Below are positions 16,726 to 25,134 of a DNA stretch of 64,000 bases, piece after piece. The DNA comes from Roseovarius gaetbuli (GTDB lineage Bacteria > Pseudomonadota > Alphaproteobacteria > Rhodobacterales > Rhodobacteraceae), in assembly GCF_900172365.1 (NCBI RefSeq), contig NZ_FWFJ01000007.1, positions 1 to 64,000 of the forward strand, given 5' to 3'. Position 1 is the first letter of the stretch; every line of letters begins with the position of its first letter. The notes beneath the pieces were generated by a model. The model had not been told where the DNA came from, searched no databases, and worked only from the letters and a program-made list of their open reading frames with translations. Made by a program: the position numbers and the translations under genes.

Positions 16726-17394
16726 ATGAAAAGACCAATTTTGGCTTCAGGCATACTTGCCGCCGTGATTGCGGCGACATCGACCTCTGTGATGGCTCAG
16801 CAAATGGGACAGGGCGGCATGCGCCACGGTCCCGGCTTTGATTTTGAAGAGCTGGATGCAGACGGCGACGGCAAGGTCACGCAGGAAGAAATGCAGACCC
16901 GCGCACAAGAGCGGTTCATGGCCGCCGATACCGATGGCGACGGCGCGATTTCAGCCGAAGAAATGACCGCCCGCATGCAGGCCCGCATGGCCGAACGGAT
17001 GGCCGCAAGGGCACAGGCGATGATGGAGAGCCGCGACACCGACAAGGATGGCAAGATCTCCATGGATGAGATGCAGGCAGGCCGGATGGGCCGCATGTTC
17101 GAGATGCACGACAGCGATGGCGATGGCGCGATTTCCGCCGAGGAATTCGCCGATATCGGCAAGATGCACAAGGGCGCGCGTCAAAAAGACCGGTCCGGTC
17201 GCTATGCCGGGATGCATGGCGAGCATGGCAGGGGCCATCATGGCGCCAAAGGGCGCGGGTATGAAGGGCACCGGTATGACGGCCATGGCAAAGGGCATCA
17301 CCGCGACGGCGGACATCATGACCATGACGATCACCACCATGACCACCATGACCACCATGACCACCATCACCACGGTCATCATGATCACCACTGA
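16726..17394 (+). CDS. Secreted EF-hand protein with His-rich tail
   Basis: 222 aa. A signal peptide of about 24 residues ends in VMA-QQ. Four EF-hand loops follow: DADGDGKVTQEE, DTDGDGAISAEE, DTDKDGKISMDE and DSDGDGAISAEE, predicting periplasmic calcium binding. The last 60 or so residues are dominated by His, Asp and Gly (repeats of HHDH), a likely zinc, copper or nickel binding tail. It lies 96 bases before an ECF sigma factor operon that ends in a CnrX/Spy-like sensor, so a role in metal or envelope stress sensing is a reasonable inference. The low-complexity tail could vary in length between strains. Confidence 0.85.
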   Translation: MKRPILASGILAAVIAATSTSVMAQQMGQGGMRHGPGFDFEELDADGDGKVTQEEMQTRAQERFMAADTDGDGAISAEEMTARMQARMAERMAARAQAMMESRDTDKDGKISMDEMQAGRMGRMFEMHDSDGDGAISAEEFADIGKMHKGARQKDRSGRYAGMHGEHGRGHHGAKGRGYEGHRYDGHGKGHHRDGGHHDHDDHHHDHHDHHDHHHHGHHDHH

Positions 17395-17413
17395 TCTTTG
17401 ATCAAGGTGGCGT

Positions 17414-17439
17414 GCCGACAGCGTTAAACCGCTGTCGGC
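17414..17439 (+). terminator. Hairpin after the EF-hand gene
   Basis: GCCGACAGCG/CGCTGTCGGC, 10 bp, 6-base loop TTAAAC, followed by CTTGTGG with a weak T content. It separates the EF-hand gene from the sigma factor operon and may allow partial read-through. Confidence 0.6.
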
Positions 17440-17490
17440 CTTGTGGAGGGGCCCGCCTCCTGTGCAGTATGATACCTATGGAACACGGAC

Positions 17491-18069
17491 ATGCCGCTGG
17501 ACACCATGAGTGATGAGCCGGATGAGGTTTTGCTGGTCTTGTTTGCCAATGGCAACGCGTCGGCCGCGCGTGCGTTGACCGCGCGTCTGACGCCGCGCGT
17601 TATGGGGCACGCCTATCGTCTGCTTGGCAATCACGCCGAGGCCGAGGATGTCACCCAGGAAGCAATGCTGCGCCTTTGGAAGATCGCGCCTGACTGGCGT
17701 CAGGGCGAGGCCAAGGTCACGACCTGGCTGTACCGGGTGGTGGCGAACCTTTGCACTGATCTGCGCCGACGTGCGCGGGGCGTTGCATTGGACAGCATCC
17801 CCGAGCCCGAGGATGGCCGCGCAAGTGTCACCGATCACATGCAGGCCGAGGCCCGCGCCGAGGCGCTCCAGACTGCCCTTGACCAATTGCCGGACCGGCA
17901 GCGACAGGCGGTTGTGTTGCGCCACATCGAAGGGCTGGCGAACCCCGAGATCGCCGAGATTATGGACATCACCACCGAAGCGGTGGAAAGCCTGACGGCG
18001 CGGGGCAAACGCGCGCTGACAGCCGCCCTTGCAGGGCGACAAGAGGAGCTTGGATATGGCGATGAGTGA
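17491..18069 (+). CDS. ECF-type RNA polymerase sigma factor
   Basis: 192 aa. Region 2 (about 20-85) includes AYRLLGNHAEAEDVTQEAMLRLWK and VTTWLYRVVANLCTDLRR; region 4 (about 125-180) includes LDQLPDRQRQAVVLRHIEGLANPEIAEIM. No C-terminal extension. The start may instead be ATG 17506 (MSDEPDE), as neither start has a strong Shine-Dalgarno. It overlaps the next gene (ATG 18056 against TGA 18069), so sigma and the membrane protein are translationally coupled, as usual for sigma/anti-sigma pairs. Confidence 0.9.
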   Translation: MPLDTMSDEPDEVLLVLFANGNASAARALTARLTPRVMGHAYRLLGNHAEAEDVTQEAMLRLWKIAPDWRQGEAKVTTWLYRVVANLCTDLRRRARGVALDSIPEPEDGRASVTDHMQAEARAEALQTALDQLPDRQRQAVVLRHIEGLANPEIAEIMDITTEAVESLTARGKRALTAALAGRQEELGYGDE

Positions 18070-18415
18070 CAAAGACGATATGCCGGGGCTTGAGGTGTTC
18101 TTTGACGCCGCGCGCAGGCATGCCGCAGAGCCCTCTGCGGCCCTCATGGCCCGGATCGACGAGGACGCGCAGGCGGTTCAGGCCCTTGCGCAAAGACCCG
18201 CGCCGCAATCGACCCGCCGCAGCACGCTCTCGAGCCAGCTCTACCGGCTGCTTGGCGGATGGCCCGCAATGACCGGGCTTGCAACGGCGGCGGTGGCCGG
18301 GGTCTGGCTTGGCATAAGCCTGCCTGAGGGAATATTGGATGGGACAAGCGACGCCGCCTATCTTGTTGATGTTGCACCGGAATTGGCGTTTGATCTTGCC
18401 GGGGGAGATTTCTGA
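18056..18415 (+). CDS. Small single-span membrane protein, candidate anti-sigma factor
   Basis: 119 aa. A cytoplasmic N-terminal half (about 1-75) with alternating acidic and basic helices is followed by one transmembrane segment (about 78-96, TGLATAAVAGVWLGISL) and a short periplasmic tail ending LAFDLAGGDF. AGAGGAG sits before the ATG at 18056. I see no zinc-binding HxxxCxxC motif, so it is not a ZAS-type anti-sigma factor. Its position between an ECF sigma factor and a periplasmic sensor suggests the anti-sigma role; this is inference from context. Confidence 0.65.
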   Translation: MAMSDKDDMPGLEVFFDAARRHAAEPSAALMARIDEDAQAVQALAQRPAPQSTRRSTLSSQLYRLLGGWPAMTGLATAAVAGVWLGISLPEGILDGTSDAAYLVDVAPELAFDLAGGDF

Positions 18416-18945
18416 TGGCGACGGGAACCGATAAAACCAACGACGACAAGTGCCCCACCCGGCTCGGCCCTTGGGTGCGTGGCCTTTTGGTGGTGTCGCT
18501 GGCGTTCAACCTTTTGGTGGTCGGCGTGATCGGCAGTTGGGCCTTGCGCCACGGCGGCACGCATGGCGGGCATCATCCCTCGCGGCTTGACATGGCGGGC
18601 GGGCCTTTGACCCGCGCGCTTAATGACGAGGATCGCCGCGAGATCGGTGAAAAGATGCGCGGCGCCTATCGCGATGGCGGGCGCACCCGCGCGGCGCAAC
18701 GTGCCGGATTTGACGCACTTGTGGCCGATCTGCGCGCGGTGCCGTTTGACCCGGCCACGGTCGCCGCGCGGATGAGCGAACAGCGCGAGGGGTTTCGCGA
18801 GCGTTTCGAGATGGGTCAGCGGCTTTTGCTCGATCACCTTGCCACGATGAGCGACGCTGAGCGGGCCGCCTATGCCGACCGCCTTGAGGCGCGGATTGAC
18901 GAGTATCGCGCCAGGCGGGTCGAAAGGACCGGCGACCGGGACTGA
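18415..18945 (+). CDS. CnrX/Spy-like periplasmic heavy-metal sensor or chaperone
   Basis: 176 aa. A single N-terminal transmembrane anchor (about 22-43, VRGLLVVSLAFNLLVVGVIGSW) is followed by a His-rich linker (RHGGTHGGHH). The periplasmic part is helical with LNDEDRREIGEKMR and a later LATMSDAERAAYADRLEAR, the arrangement seen in CnrX/ZraP/Spy proteins. The A of its ATG is the last base of the preceding TGA. Together with the upstream sigma and membrane protein this resembles CnrYXH-type signalling, where metal binding in the periplasm frees the sigma factor. The metal is not deducible. Confidence 0.75.
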   Translation: MATGTDKTNDDKCPTRLGPWVRGLLVVSLAFNLLVVGVIGSWALRHGGTHGGHHPSRLDMAGGPLTRALNDEDRREIGEKMRGAYRDGGRTRAAQRAGFDALVADLRAVPFDPATVAARMSEQREGFRERFEMGQRLLLDHLATMSDAERAAYADRLEARIDEYRARRVERTGDRD

Positions 18946-18963
18946 CCGGCGCCGGTCTCTGGC

Positions 18964-19443
18964 CTATTCGTCAAGCGCGCCGTGGATCGCGAATTGCTCG
19001 ATGCCCGCGTCCTGAGGCTCGATCGCGCGAAAGCTTTCGCGCACCCCCGCGTCGGTCAGATCGCGCGCCACCGTCAACAGGGTGTTGGCGGCATGCTCTT
19101 CGCAAAGCTCGACCATCTGCATGATCTCCTCGACGGCCACGGGCAGGGCGGCCTCGGCGTCGGGCGCGCCGTAGACATCGACAAAATGCTGGGCAAGGGC
19201 GCGCGCCAGCGTGTCGATCTCGGCCTGTTCGACCTGGGTCACGGCGACAAAGGTCACGCGGCCAAAGGTTTCCACCCCAAGCCAGCCGTTGGCAAAGGCC
19301 TGTCGCGCCTTGCCGGTCAGATCGGCCTCGCTCCAGTTGGAAAACTCGAAGCCGCCGGGCACACACCATTCACCGGTGCGCGCCGGGCTGTGATAGACGC
19401 GTTGATCGCTTTCATCGAAATGGATGGCACGGGCAAGTTTCAT
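18964..19443 (-). CDS. DUF6505 family protein
   Basis: 159 aa, soluble, no signal peptide. It opens MKLARAIHFDESDQRVYHSPAR and contains GEWCVPGGFEFSNW, matching a family conserved beside formate dehydrogenase genes in Rhodobacteraceae. The function is unknown; no catalytic motif is evident. Its ATG overlaps the stop of the upstream lipoate-ligase-like gene (ATGA), so it is the last member of the minus-strand operon. Confidence 0.7.
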   Translation of the reverse strand: MKLARAIHFDESDQRVYHSPARTGEWCVPGGFEFSNWSEADLTGKARQAFANGWLGVETFGRVTFVAVTQVEQAEIDTLARALAQHFVDVYGAPDAEAALPVAVEEIMQMVELCEEHAANTLLTVARDLTDAGVRESFRAIEPQDAGIEQFAIHGALDE

Positions 19444-20147
19444 TGCGGTGACTCCAACAAGGTGCTGAGGGGGATAAGGTGGGTGGTGTCATTGTCGCGC
19501 AACAGCATGCCAAAACGCTCGTCGACGCCAAGGAATTTGCCCGCGATACCGTTCTGGCGCACATCCTCGCCCATGTCATGGGCCAGCGGGCGCCATTCGG
19601 AATGCAGATCCTTGCCGCCGTCTTCTTCCCAGCGGTTGATCCAGACAAGCGTATGACGCGCCCAGCTTTCCAGCAGGGCAACAGGATCAACCTCGGCACA
19701 GCCTTCGTCATAAAGCGCGGTCTGGTCGGGCCGGTCGCCGGGCCGCTCATTGATCTGCATCAGCGGCAGGTCGATCCCCACCACAAGCCAGCCGGGCAGG
19801 CCAGCAGGATCAGAGCCGCCCGCCGCCACCCGGAAATGCCCGCAGGCGGCGCCATTGATGCGGATACCGCCCGGCCATTCAAGATGCACGGCAACCTCGG
19901 GCGGGGCGAGCGCGCCAAGCGCGTTCTGAAACCCCACGCCACAGGCCGGCAGCATCGCCATCGCCTCTTCAAGCGGCACCTCGGGGGCCATGACAAGCGC
20001 CGCCAAAAGCCGGTTGGCGGTGATGTTATGCACGATAAGCCCCGCGTCACAGCCAAGGCTGGCCATGGCGCAGGCCTTCTCGAACGGATCAATGGCCCCG
20101 CTCACCGCCAGCCCCGACATGAGCGGTGGAAAGGCGGGCGTGCTCAT
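19440..20147 (-). CDS. Biotin/lipoate-ligase-like protein (DUF4444)
   Basis: 235 aa. The fold resembles the BPL/LplA/LipB catalytic domain (about 20-150: NRLLAALVMAPEVPLEEAMAM, VHLEWPGGIRINGAACG, GWLVVGIDLPL), followed by a C-terminal DUF4444 domain (KFLGVDERFGMLLRDNDTTHLIPL). The consensus GRG(R/G)xG biotin-binding loop is not visible, so it may not ligate biotin or lipoate. It overlaps both neighbours by 4 bases. In this clade such proteins sit in the formate dehydrogenase region, suggesting an accessory role. Confidence 0.7.
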   Translation of the reverse strand: MSTPAFPPLMSGLAVSGAIDPFEKACAMASLGCDAGLIVHNITANRLLAALVMAPEVPLEEAMAMLPACGVGFQNALGALAPPEVAVHLEWPGGIRINGAACGHFRVAAGGSDPAGLPGWLVVGIDLPLMQINERPGDRPDQTALYDEGCAEVDPVALLESWARHTLVWINRWEEDGGKDLHSEWRPLAHDMGEDVRQNGIAGKFLGVDERFGMLLRDNDTTHLIPLSTLLESPQ

Positions 20148-21208
20148 GCGACGCCTGCCTCGATCATTTGGCGGGCAATGGCGCGGAACGCCTGCGCCTG
20201 CGGGCTATCGGGTTTGGAGACCACGATCGGTGCGCCCCCGTCCGCCGCCAGCCGGATATCCATATGCAGCGGGATTTCCGCCATCAAGGGCACGCCCAGC
20301 TTTTCGGCCTCGGCCGCAACGCCGCCATGACCGAACACGTGCTCTTCATGGCCGCACTGCGAACAGATATGCGTCGACATGTTCTCGATCATGCCCAGAA
20401 CTGGCACGTTAAGCTGGTTGAACATGTCGATGCCCTTGCGCGCATCCAAAAGGGCGATGTCCTGCGGCGTCGAGACGATGATCGCGCCGTCGACCTGCGC
20501 CTTTTGCGCAAGGGTCATTTGCACGTCACCGGTGCCGGGCGGCAGGTCGACCAGAAGCACATCCAAAGCGCCCCACTGGACCTGCATCAGCATCTGTTGC
20601 AGCGCGCCCATCAACATCGGACCGCGCCAGACAACCGCCTGACCTTCGTTGGTCATCAGGCCAATCGACATCATCGTGACGCCGTGATTGCGCATTGGCA
20701 GGATGGTCTTGCCATCCGGGCTTGAGGGGCGACCAGACACGCCAAGCATACGCGGCTGGCTTGGCCCGTAAACATCGGCATCCAAAAGCCCGACGCGGCG
20801 CCCCTCGGCGGCGAGTGCACAGGCGAGGTTGGCCGAAACGGTGGATTTGCCGACCCCGCCCTTGCCGCTGGCGATGGCGATCAGGTGATTGACGCCGGGC
20901 ACCTTTTCGGGGCCCTTTGGCTCTGCCTTGCGGTTGGGTTTGAGATCGGGCGGCGCCTTGGCGGAATGCCCGGTCAGCACGACCGACACCTCGGTGACAC
21001 CCTCAAGCGCGCGCACGGCGGCCTCGGCGGCGTCGCGCACCGGGCCATAGGCCTCGGCCTTGGCCGGGTCGATTTCCAGAACGAAGCGCACCGTGCCGCC
21101 CTCGACATTCAGCCCGCGGGTGACCCCGGCCGAGACGATATCAGAGCCGCTGACCGGATCGGTGATTTGTTTCAATGCGTCCAGAACGCTGTCGCGGGTA
21201 AGGGCCAC
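20144..21208 (-). CDS. apbC: Mrp/ApbC-type iron-sulfur cluster carrier ATPase
   Basis: 354 aa. An N-terminal DUF59/MIP18 domain (about 1-80: VLDALKQITDPVSGSDIVSAG) precedes a deviant Walker P-loop NTPase (about 110-350) with IASGKGGVGKSTVSANLA. A CxxC (HICSQCGHEEHVFG) binds the transferable Fe-S cluster. GTG 21208 is preferred: it starts two bases past the DUF6494 stop, with AGGGG nine bases upstream; the longer open frame overlaps DUF6494 without resemblance. It plausibly supplies clusters to the Fe-S-rich formate dehydrogenase proteins nearby. Confidence 0.92.
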   Translation of the reverse strand: MALTRDSVLDALKQITDPVSGSDIVSAGVTRGLNVEGGTVRFVLEIDPAKAEAYGPVRDAAEAAVRALEGVTEVSVVLTGHSAKAPPDLKPNRKAEPKGPEKVPGVNHLIAIASGKGGVGKSTVSANLACALAAEGRRVGLLDADVYGPSQPRMLGVSGRPSSPDGKTILPMRNHGVTMMSIGLMTNEGQAVVWRGPMLMGALQQMLMQVQWGALDVLLVDLPPGTGDVQMTLAQKAQVDGAIIVSTPQDIALLDARKGIDMFNQLNVPVLGMIENMSTHICSQCGHEEHVFGHGGVAAEAEKLGVPLMAEIPLHMDIRLAADGGAPIVVSKPDSPQAQAFRAIARQMIEAGVA

Positions 21209-21209
21209 C

Positions 21210-21404
21210 TTAGTTTTGCCCCTTGATCGTACCGGTGACCACATGCTCGATATCGAGCCCGTCAACGGTAAGAACCACTTTGGCGCTGAACTCTTGCCCG
21301 GCGGTGTCGCCCGCGTTGCGCATGCCTTCTTCGATGGCCTGCTGCGAGGTCACGCCGACCTGTTTGAGGAATTTGCGCATCGACATGTTGAAATCTTCGC
21401 TCAT
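21210..21404 (-). CDS. DUF6494 family protein
   Basis: 64 aa, small soluble protein: MSEDFNMSMRKFLKQVGVTSQQAIEEGMR followed by a strand-rich part (KVVLTVDGLDIEHVVTGTIKG). The family occurs next to apbC and formate dehydrogenase genes in related bacteria; the function is unknown. It is the first gene of the minus-strand operon, with a purine-rich GGAGAGAC just before its ATG. Confidence 0.75.
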   Translation of the reverse strand: MSEDFNMSMRKFLKQVGVTSQQAIEEGMRNAGDTAGQEFSAKVVLTVDGLDIEHVVTGTIKGQN

Positions 21405-21467
21405 GTGTCTCTCCGTTTGGTGTTCAAGATGGTTGACGCAGACATGCGGCTGTTTCTAACGTGGGTC

Positions 21468-22250
21468 ATGCAAGGATGGAACCCAAGCCCGAACCGTGTG
21501 CTGCGGATGATCATTTTCTGTCTGGCGGCGCTCTTGCCGACGCTCTTGCCCCTGAGCGCGAGCGCCGACGACCGCCTGTTTCGCCTGAGCGCGCCCGAGG
21601 CGCTGATCGCCAGCGGCTTGCTCGATTACCTGCGCCCGCGCTTTTCGCTCAAGACCGGCGTGCGGATAGAGATCTTGAGTGGCGATGGCGAGGCCGAAAT
21701 GGCCTTTGGCAAGACCGAGGGGCGCGCGGTTTTCATCGGCGAGGGCACGACTTGGCGGATGCGCCTGCGCGGCACGCATGCGGGCGCGACGCGGTTTGCC
21801 GATTGGCTGACCTCCGAGATCGGACAGCGCACCCTGACGAGCTTTGAGGTCGACGGGCGCGCGCCCTTTTCCCTGCCAGAGGTCGAGGAGAGGGCCGAGG
21901 TTGCCCTTGTGTTCGAGGGCGACGCCGTGGCCGGCAAGGGCCTGTCGCTGCGCCATTGCGGGCGCTGTCACGTGGTATCCGAAGAAAACCGGATGAACGC
22001 CATCGGTTCGACCCCGTCGTTCGCGGTGCTGCGCGCGCTGCCCGATTGGGGCGCGCGGTTTCAGGGTTTTTTCGCGCTCAACCCGCACCCTGCCTTTACC
22101 CAAGTCGCAGAGATCACCGAACCCTTCGCCGATCACTTTCCGCCCCCAATCGTGCCGGTCGAGATCACGCTTGATGATCTCGAGGCCATCATGGCCTATG
22201 TCTCGCGGGTTGCCCCCGCCGACCTTGGCGCACCGATCAGGCATCAGTGA
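21468..22250 (+). CDS. Exported single-heme c-type cytochrome
   Basis: About 260 aa. A hydrophobic signal sequence (MIIFCLAALLPTLLPLSASA) is followed by a region of about 130 residues of unknown fold. That region resembles a small substrate-binding or ABC-periplasmic fragment (LIASGLLDYLRPRFSLKTGVRIEILSGDGEAEMAFG). A cytochrome domain with CGRCH (in LRHCGRCHVV) comes last. The start is uncertain: ATG 21468, GTG 21498 or ATG 21507. Its last 7 bases overlap the end of the convergent ferredoxin gene. It could pass electrons from the formate dehydrogenase region to the respiratory chain; that link is inferred only from position. Confidence 0.8.
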   Translation: MQGWNPSPNRVLRMIIFCLAALLPTLLPLSASADDRLFRLSAPEALIASGLLDYLRPRFSLKTGVRIEILSGDGEAEMAFGKTEGRAVFIGEGTTWRMRLRGTHAGATRFADWLTSEIGQRTLTSFEVDGRAPFSLPEVEERAEVALVFEGDAVAGKGLSLRHCGRCHVVSEENRMNAIGSTPSFAVLRALPDWGARFQGFFALNPHPAFTQVAEITEPFADHFPPPIVPVEITLDDLEAIMAYVSRVAPADLGAPIRHQ

Positions 22251-24202
22251 TCCTTGCGCTTGCTGAGGTAATCCTCGGTGGTGCGCACGGCCGGGCGTTC
22301 GGCCCCGGCGAAGGGGTTGTTCTTTGAATGATACTGGGCGTTGATCCGGCAGCCATCGCACATCTGGATCATCTTGGCGGTGTCCGAGGTGGCGAACATC
22401 GAATGCTTGCCTGCCAGCTTTTCAACCACCTTTTCGACGGTTGATTTCACCCCGAACAAGGCGCCGCATTCGATGCAGGCAAACGGCTCTTCCTCGTTCA
22501 GCACCACCTGTGTCAGGGCGGAATCCCCAAGGTTCATGCGTGGTTCCAGCGTGATCGCCTGTTCCGGACAGATCGTGGCGCAGATTCCGCATTGCAGACA
22601 GGCATCCTCCTGAAAGCGCAGCTGCGGCATGTCGGGGTTGTCAAGCAAGGCCCCCGACGGGCAGAGCGACACACAGCTCAGGCAGAGCGTACAGCTATCG
22701 GTATTGACCAGCACCGCGCCATAGGGTGCGGCCTCGGGCAGGGGCAGAACCTCATCGCCGGGCGTGAGCGTCTTGGCCGCAAGGCGCGCCACCTGACGGC
22801 GGCTTCCCATCGGCAGGATCGGATCGGCGCAGGGCGCAGGTGTCTCGCCCGCATCATAAAGCGCATCGCAGAGAGCATCGGGATCGCTTAGGTCCAGAAG
22901 GGTCACGCGGCCCGCACCGGCCATCGCCTGCGCCAGCGGAATTTCAAGGTCGAGCGCGTCGCGCTCGGCGCGCGGCGACACGAGGATCGCCACCTCGGCA
23001 AAGCCCGAAGCAAGCGCCGCCAGGATTTCCGCATGGCCAAAGCCCGACAGGGCCTCGACCTCTAGCGGGATCACATCGGCGGGCAAGCCGCGCCCGTGAC
23101 GGGCCGCAAGGCTGATCATCTGGCCGCCGTGATCGTGGTCACAGACCAACAGGCGCGGCGCGTCGCCGCCCGCCTTGCGATAGGCCGAGGCCAGCGTCTG
23201 AATGCGGCGAAAGGTGACATCGGGCGAGGGCGCATCATAAGTGATCGCGCCAGACGGACAGCGCGCGGCGCAAGCGCCACAGCCGGCACAGATCATCGGG
23301 TCGATGGTCACATGCTCGCCCATCGGCAGGATCGCCCCGGTGGGACAGATATCAAGGCATTTGCTGCACCCGGTCTGCTCGGCGCGGCTATGGGCGCAGA
23401 TCAGCGGCTCAAGCGCGACGTAGAGCGGTTTTTCAAAGGTGCCGATCATCTGGGCGGCCTCGAATACCGCGTCCGAGACGGCAACAAGGCTGCCGGGATC
23501 GGCGCGCAGATAGCCTTCGCGCTTTTGCGGCGCCGGGAACATCGGCGTGGCGCCGGTCAGGTCAAGGATCACGTCACAGGCGGTCTGACCGCCATCGCGC
23601 GGCGCCCCCCAACCAAGCGCGCCACGGCCCGCCGGGTTGACCTGTTGCAGCGCGTCGATGGTAAGCTCGAACTGCCCGAGCGCGCCCTTGGCATGGGCCA
23701 CGCGGCCCCGGATCGCATCGAAATTGCGGGTCTCCGGCGGGGCGCAGTCATCGGTCAAAAGCACCGTAACCCCAAGGAGCGGCGCCAGTTTTTCGGCCGC
23801 CGCAAGCACCACGTCAGAGGCCCCGATAATCAGGCAAAGCCCCTCTGAAATGACGTCCAGCGTCTTTTCGCGCGGCGCAGGCAGGCTTGCCTCGGCCAGA
23901 AGTGCGGCCATTTTGGGTAGTTTCGAGGCGCTGTCATCACTCCACCCGGCACGATCCCGCAGGTCGGCAAAGGCGGGCTCGGGGGCGCCGATATCGGCGG
24001 CCAGCTCTTCGAAAATCCGCTGTTCCTGACGGCAACAAATAATTGCCTCGCCGCCCTCGATGGCCTTGGCGGCCTGTCCGATTTCATCGGTGCAAAGCGC
24101 GGAATGCACCCGCGAACAGCCAAGGCCGGTGGCCTGTGCAAGGGCGTCGCTATCCAGCGTTTGAGTGCCGGAACAGTCGCACAAAATCAATTGCTTAGGC
24201 AT
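22244..24202 (-). CDS. Large multi-cluster 4Fe-4S ferredoxin protein
   Basis: 652 aa, cytoplasmic. Two ferredoxin modules are visible: C-x2-C-x3-C-P (CSKCLDICPTGA) with CAGCGACAARCPSGA near 270-315, and CTLCLSCVSLCPSGA with CLQCGICATICPEQA near 505-555. Further cysteines occur at CIECG and CDGC near the C-terminus and at the N-terminus (CDCSGT, CC). The family is linked to formate dehydrogenase accessory loci in Rhodobacteraceae; a role in electron transfer or cluster delivery is likely but unproven. It is divergent from the DUF3305-fdh operon. Confidence 0.85.
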   Translation of the reverse strand: MPKQLILCDCSGTQTLDSDALAQATGLGCSRVHSALCTDEIGQAAKAIEGGEAIICCRQEQRIFEELAADIGAPEPAFADLRDRAGWSDDSASKLPKMAALLAEASLPAPREKTLDVISEGLCLIIGASDVVLAAAEKLAPLLGVTVLLTDDCAPPETRNFDAIRGRVAHAKGALGQFELTIDALQQVNPAGRGALGWGAPRDGGQTACDVILDLTGATPMFPAPQKREGYLRADPGSLVAVSDAVFEAAQMIGTFEKPLYVALEPLICAHSRAEQTGCSKCLDICPTGAILPMGEHVTIDPMICAGCGACAARCPSGAITYDAPSPDVTFRRIQTLASAYRKAGGDAPRLLVCDHDHGGQMISLAARHGRGLPADVIPLEVEALSGFGHAEILAALASGFAEVAILVSPRAERDALDLEIPLAQAMAGAGRVTLLDLSDPDALCDALYDAGETPAPCADPILPMGSRRQVARLAAKTLTPGDEVLPLPEAAPYGAVLVNTDSCTLCLSCVSLCPSGALLDNPDMPQLRFQEDACLQCGICATICPEQAITLEPRMNLGDSALTQVVLNEEEPFACIECGALFGVKSTVEKVVEKLAGKHSMFATSDTAKMIQMCDGCRINAQYHSKNNPFAGAERPAVRTTEDYLSKRKDH

Positions 24203-24555
24203 TTTTACCCCAGTGTTTTCGCGATGTTGAGAAGAACGTTTGTTGCGTCAGTGCGGCGTCAGAGTAGGCATGATTCGACCCCGTCGTAAACAGCAATTCC
24301 AATCGCGCCAACCCGGCGCAACGGCCCAGGTCGGGGGCAGGTGATTCGTTTTCGATGGCCGCATTGTCGCAATTGCTGCAAGGCGGCGAAAGTGGCAGGT
24401 CGGTCAATCTGACCATGTTCATCCCTGAGGGGCAGAAATTCGGTCCAAAATGTCCTGTCTTCTCACTTGGTGGACCATTGCACACAGAAAGCGCTTTGAG
24501 TGGTCAGAAATCTGCACCAATCTGGGGTCAACCAGCCAGGGACGAAAAACCAAGC
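24203..24555. promoter_or_regulatory. Divergent promoter region of the formate dehydrogenase locus
   Basis: About 350 bases without a supported gene between the ferredoxin gene and DUF3305, which are transcribed away from each other. An open frame extends through it on the plus strand from 24355 but shows no protein-like resemblance. I see a short dyad GGTCGGTCAATCTGACC near 24400 and no convincing FNR or sigma-54 site. Regulatory elements for both operons should lie here. Confidence 0.5.
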
Positions 24556-25134
24556 GTGATCTACAATCCGAAAACCTATGCCACGATCCCCGTCGGGGTC
24601 GTTATCCGCAGGGCACCCGGCGTGACCCGTTGGGCCGCTTGGTCGTGGCGCGCGGTTTCGGTCATGCCCGGCGCAGGGGCGGCGGATTGGCGCGTGTTGC
24701 GCCGCGATGGCGACACGGTGGATTATCACGCGGCCACCGCCCAGATGGAATTGCACGGCGCTGAAACCGAGGCCTATCTTCAGGGGATCTCCGCGCGGGT
24801 GCCTTCGGTCTACGTGGTGATGCGCCAGAATGTCGGCGCAGATGCGGCGAGCAAGCCTTTTCATGTGGTGCTGGTCACCGCCTCGCCCTTCGAGGCCCAG
24901 GATTACGCCGACACCGGCGAAGAGATCGTCGAGAAAGTCGCCATGCCCGAGGGGCTCGTGGCCTGGGTGCGCGAATTCGTCGATGCGCACCACCAGGAAG
25001 AAGAATTCAAGAAACGCCGCCGCGACAAGACCGATGTCAATCGTGTCGAGGATGGTGTCGGCGATCCGCGTATTCACCAGCTCAGCGATGTTTACCGCGC
25101 GCCTGCTTCCGTCCGTAAAGGACGGGTGCATTGA
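24556..25134 (+). CDS. DUF3305 domain protein
   Basis: 192 aa. TIPVGVVIRRAPGVTRWAAWSWRAVSVMPGAGAADW is the DUF3305 opening, followed by a mixed alpha/beta region and a charged C-terminal tail (EEEFKKRRRDK). The function is unknown; the gene is a regular first member of this type of formate dehydrogenase operon. I chose GTG 24556, with AGGGACG upstream, because recognisable sequence begins there. It overlaps the next start (TTGA), implying coupling. Confidence 0.78.
   Translation: MIYNPKTYATIPVGVVIRRAPGVTRWAAWSWRAVSVMPGAGAADWRVLRRDGDTVDYHAATAQMELHGAETEAYLQGISARVPSVYVVMRQNVGADAASKPFHVVLVTASPFEAQDYADTGEEIVEKVAMPEGLVAWVREFVDAHHQEEEFKKRRRDKTDVNRVEDGVGDPRIHQLSDVYRAPASVRKGRVH

Noticed and set aside
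17398..17405. TTGATCAA as an FNR-type site
   Set aside because: FNR sites need TTGAT-N4-ATCAA; this is a bare 8-base palindrome just past a stop codon.
24467..24483. Possible sigma-54 promoter (TTGG...TTGCA) before the formate dehydrogenase operon
   Set aside because: The GG to GC spacing is 9 instead of the required 10 and the CAC after GG is missing.
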